In this document: piece after piece, positions 6,046-7,842 of the stretch
How the letters are laid out: every line of letters starts with the position of its first letter
Numbering within the stretch: the stretch's first letter is position 1
Assembly: GCA_002704665.1 (NCBI GenBank)
Contig: PAHB01000063.1
Location: forward strand, 1-7,842
DNA from: Pseudomonadota bacterium
Lineage (GTDB): Bacteria > Pseudomonadota > Gammaproteobacteria > Burkholderiales > Eutrophovitaceae
Direction: 5' to 3'
DNA: 7,842 nucleotides
Notes under the pieces: model-generated
Seen by the model: only the letters and a program-made list of their open reading frames with translations
Database searches by the model: none
What the model was told of the DNA's origin: nothing
Program-made: the position numbers and the translations under genes

Positions 6046-6053
6046 TATTTAAT
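6046..6053 (-). promoter_or_regulatory. Late-promoter-like box ATTAAATA for the 6032 gene
   Basis: The minus strand reads ATTAAATA, 13 bases before the ATG at 6032. It pairs with an inverted copy at 6057-6064 across the three bases 6054-6056. This probably drives the minus-strand run from the third radical SAM gene through the PLP gene. Confidence 0.52.
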
Positions 6054-6056
6054 AGT

Positions 6057-6064
6057 ATTAAATA
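6057..6064 (+). promoter_or_regulatory. Late-promoter-like box ATTAAATA for the SGNH gene
   Basis: The plus-strand ATTAAATA ends six bases before the ATG at 6071. With T4-like geometry, transcription would begin at or within a base or two of the ATG. This is part of the reason to prefer ATG 6071 over the in-frame TTG at 6065, which would abut the box. Confidence 0.52.
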
Positions 6065-6070
6065 TTGAAA

Positions 6071-6790
6071 ATGATTAAAATTTTATTGATAGGATGTAGT
6101 TGGACAGCAGGCACAAAAGCACAATTACAGGAAAAGCCTGCCCCTGCAGAATTCTTAGACACGGACACATATGAGGTATGGAACGCCGCATTGGAAGGCA
6201 CCTCGTTGAACCTGCACAATTACATTTTACCAAAACTGCTTGACACAGTCAATCCTGACCATGTGTTCTTTCAATTCACAGGCGTGAGAAGGTACACGTT
6301 TGCCAAGAGCGTGTATACAGACATGGATGCTATCATCAATGATCCCGATGCATGGAAGAGCAGATACAAGAACTACTATTACCTGGACTATGAACACATG
6401 AAGAAATTTTTTCATTGGCTTACTCCTGCTGTAATAGACAATTACAGGAAAAACGTTACTGACGAACAGAAAAGATTAAATGACGTATACAAAACATTTG
6501 TTACAACAGATATATTCAGAGACCAATACTTGTCCCTTGCAATACGAAGCAAACACATTTTGAAAAATCATAGTCATACCTTTATCGCACCAAATCGTAA
6601 ACTAGACTGGAGCAGTGAACACTTCTCCACAGAAATGGAATCTGTTGTGGGAGAGCCAATTGTCAAACCCTATGAAGTATTAGACAACATAGATGATTTT
6701 GTAATAGATGATGGTAACCACCTGAACAGGTCCGGCGCCCAAAAATATTGTGATATAATATACAAACCGTATTTGCCAGACGGGGCGTAA
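6071..6790 (+). CDS. SGNH/GDSL-type hydrolase-like protein
   Basis: The 239-aa product carries the two end blocks of the SGNH fold. Near the N-terminus, LLIGCSWTAG (residues 5-14) puts the candidate nucleophile Ser10 after the first strand, with Cys in place of the usual Asp of GDS. Near the C-terminus, DDGNHLNRSGAQKY (from residue 213) supplies the catalytic Asp-x-x-His pair (Asp214 and His217). The middle blocks (Gly and Asn) are not clear; FFQFTGVRRY may be block III. No signal peptide is seen, so it should act in the cytoplasm. Family members hydrolyse or transfer ester-linked acyl groups; the substrate here is unknown. Start ATG 6071 gives MIKILLIG; a TTG at 6065 would add two residues. 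It diverges from the 6032 gene and converges on the gp41-side small ORFs. Confidence 0.8.
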   Translation: MIKILLIGCSWTAGTKAQLQEKPAPAEFLDTDTYEVWNAALEGTSLNLHNYILPKLLDTVNPDHVFFQFTGVRRYTFAKSVYTDMDAIINDPDAWKSRYKNYYYLDYEHMKKFFHWLTPAVIDNYRKNVTDEQKRLNDVYKTFVTTDIFRDQYLSLAIRSKHILKNHSHTFIAPNRKLDWSSEHFSTEMESVVGEPIVKPYEVLDNIDDFVIDDGNHLNRSGAQKYCDIIYKPYLPDGA

Positions 6791-6802
6791 TCCTGTTTAC
6801 GC
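6785..6802. terminator. Small symmetric hairpin between convergent stops, possible bidirectional terminator
   Basis: GCGTAA (6785-6790) and TTACGC (6797-6802) are perfectly complementary with a 6-base loop TCCTGT. The left arm holds the stop of the SGNH gene, and the right arm holds the minus-strand stop of the small ORF at 6797, so both proteins end Ala-stop. No T run follows on either strand, so intrinsic termination would be weak. Chance from the two stop regions cannot be excluded. Confidence 0.35.
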
Positions 6803-6895
6803 AAATAGACGCTGACGCTCTTTTAAAAATTTACGCTTACGCCTTGCTGAATTTCTCGAGCCTATAACCTTGGTAATCATAGCATTCAATTTCAT
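6797..6895 (-). CDS. Possible small arginine-rich protein, 32 aa, overlapping the gp41 stop
   Basis: The ATG at 6895 shares its A with the TAA of the helicase gene (TAATG), a classic stop-start junction for coupled translation. The frame ends TAA at 6799-6797. The C-terminal half is strongly basic (ARRKRKFLKERQRLFA). An internal ATG at 6880 would give 27 aa. A second overlapping frame (6837-6908) uses the same DNA, so at most one is likely real, unless they are two halves of one gene split by a shift of one base near 6840-6860. I do not recognise the product. Confidence 0.35.
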   Translation of the reverse strand: MKLNAMITKVIGSRNSARRKRKFLKERQRLFA

Positions 6896-6908
6896 TATTG
6901 TTCTTCAT
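6837..6908 (-). CDS. Possible 23-aa peptide overlapping the gp41 end in another frame
   Basis: The minus-strand ATG at 6908 lies inside the last codons of the helicase gene (14-base overlap), and the frame ends TAA at 6839-6837. The product has a protein-like mix (EIECYDYQGYRLEKFSKA), more so than a typical chance frame. It runs into the arginine-rich part of the 6797-6895 frame if one base is skipped, giving a combined protein of about 38 aa. Evidence is weak because of its size. It is listed as the alternative to, or the first half of, the neighbouring small ORF. Confidence 0.25.
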   Translation of the reverse strand: MKNNNEIECYDYQGYRLEKFSKA

Positions 6909-7842
6909 CTGAGTGCAGTTCGTTTAGAAGTTGTCTCAGTTTGCCACCTTCAACAGTTGCTTTAACTTTACCAACTTCATCACCTTTGGTAGGATCAATC
7001 GTATCATCACCTCTAGCATCCTTTGGTGTATTTGGTGTAACTTTAGATTTTTGTTTAAGTGAATCATATATTGAACTTCTTTGTTTGTCAAATTGTTTAT
7101 ACTCAGGATCGTCTGCTAAATCCCTTATCCTCAATGTATCAATATCAAATTCTAAATCAATCTTTTGACCAACTCCAGAACTTGATCTCGTTTTCATAAA
7201 CTGGATTTGATATCTACCACGTTCTCTCATCGCTCTGCTTGTGAATATACCAATCACGTTATCTGCTGTTTGTATTTTAGATAATCCACCTGCTATGTGA
7301 GAATGATCAAATTCAATCTCTTCAACACTTGCTCTGTTTAATTGAGATGCTGTTGCAAGTAACATTTGCGATTCAACTGCAAAGTTTCTCAGTTCTTCTG
7401 AAACATATTTGTCTTTAATAAACAAATCTGCAGGCGATACTCTTTTAGACTTTGGCATCATCAAGTCGAGATAATCAATTAACACACAATCAATTTTCTT
7501 CTTATTTCTAAGTTCTAATTCTTTAATGTATGTTTTAACATCTAGTATTGTGCTACCACTTGGCAAGTATTTCAACTGCAAGTTACCTGATTTTTTCTTT
7601 AACATCTTTACTTTCATTTCAACATCGTCCATTGATTTCATAACGTTCTTTGTTGGAATGTTTGTAGTCATTGCATCTATTCTCATAGCCGCCAATACTT
7701 CACTTAATTCAAAAGATATGTATACTGTGTTCAAGCCAGCGAGTGACCAATTCACTGCAAGATTCTGTAAGAACAAACTTTTACCTGCGCCTGATCCACC
7801 TGCAAAAATGTTTAGTTCACCTCGGTTAAATCCACCGAACAG
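6895..7842 (-). CDS. 41: Replicative DNA helicase, DnaB/T4 gp41-like, partial (N-terminus outside window)
   Basis: The reading frame is open to the window edge; the visible part is the last 315 residues. Walker A GGSGAGKS (minus strand about 7800-7777) is followed by FELSE (helicase motif H1a), Walker B VLIDYLDLM (H2), ATASQLNR (H3) with the sensor glutamine, HIAGGLSKIQTADNVIGIF, and FMKTRSSSG resembling the arginine-finger segment of DnaB-family hexamers. A hydrophilic, charged tail of about 75 residues ends HSDEEQ. The family forms a hexameric ring that unwinds DNA 5' to 3' at the fork and works with primase. T4 gp41 is about 475 aa, so roughly the first third is missing. It lies on the same strand as the 6032-2129 run but is separated from it by the plus-strand SGNH gene. 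Confidence 0.93.
   Translation of the reverse strand: MFGGFNRGELNIFAGGSGAGKSLFLQNLAVNWSLAGLNTVYISFELSEVLAAMRIDAMTTNIPTKNVMKSMDDVEMKVKMLKKKSGNLQLKYLPSGSTILDVKTYIKELELRNKKKIDCVLIDYLDLMMPKSKRVSPADLFIKDKYVSEELRNFAVESQMLLATASQLNRASVEEIEFDHSHIAGGLSKIQTADNVIGIFTSRAMRERGRYQIQFMKTRSSSGVGQKIDLEFDIDTLRIRDLADDPEYKQFDKQRSSIYDSLKQKSKVTPNTPKDARGDDTIDPTKGDEVGKVKATVEGGKLRQLLNELHSDEEQ

Noticed and set aside
6065..6070. TTG at 6065 as start of the SGNH gene
   Set aside because: ATG at 6071 is in frame, stands at the spacing from ATTAAATA seen for other genes, and gives the typical MIKILLIG opening. The TTG would abut the promoter box.
7774..7776. TTG at 7776 as start of the helicase gene
   Set aside because: The frame stays open to the window edge and encodes the Walker A motif GGSGAGKS just upstream of that TTG, so the gene continues outside the window.

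Overview
The window is compact, AT-rich phage DNA. It most resembles a T4-like myovirus from a marine setting. That assignment is inferred from a run of CCA-encoding tRNA genes, the C-terminal part of a gp41/DnaB-type replicative helicase, tightly packed genes, scarce Shine-Dalgarno sequences, and an (A/T)TTAAATA box resembling the T4 late promoter (TATAAATA) just upstream of most genes. No structural gene is present, so host and phage genus cannot be fixed from this window.

Layout. Positions 1-395 carry four plus-strand tRNA genes: Thr(UGU, two 5' bases cut off by the window edge), Asp(GUC), Glu(UUC) and Ala(UGC). A 95-aa gene of unknown function starts three bases after tRNA-Ala. It meets, tail to tail, a minus-strand pair: a 64-aa basic protein (768-962) and a 26-aa peptide with nine cysteines (683-763), which is too short for ordinary ORF calling. 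From 993 to 6790 lies a six-gene metabolic block. It has a radical SAM enzyme with an N-terminal cysteine cluster (993-2132, +), a ferredoxin/flavodoxin-NADP+ reductase (2129-2857, -), a second radical SAM enzyme with C-terminal auxiliary cysteines (2862-3824, -), a short fold-type-I PLP enzyme (3845-4741, -), a third radical SAM enzyme related in layout to the first (4734-6032, -) and an SGNH-type hydrolase (6071-6790, +). At the right end the helicase gene runs off the window on the minus strand. Its stop codon overlaps one or two tiny ORFs.

How the genes may work together (inference). Three radical SAM enzymes need low-potential electrons. The reductase could supply them from NADPH through a ferredoxin or flavodoxin that is not encoded here. 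The PLP enzyme gene overlaps the third radical SAM gene by 8 bases, which suggests coupled translation and consecutive steps. The SGNH protein could add or remove an acyl group. Together they look like a phage-borne biosynthetic or modification pathway with an unknown substrate, inserted between a tRNA cluster and a core replication gene. The cysteine-rich mini-peptide could be a metal-binding protein or, less likely, a substrate of the radical SAM enzymes.

Regulation. Two divergent intergenic regions (963-992 and 6033-6070) each hold two oppositely oriented copies of ATTAAATA. In the first they fuse into a 14-base palindrome exactly 8 bases from the ATG on each side. Related TTTAAATA boxes precede the genes starting at 2857 and 3824. 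Most boxes lie 5-8 bases from the ATG, so the mRNAs would be leaderless or nearly so.
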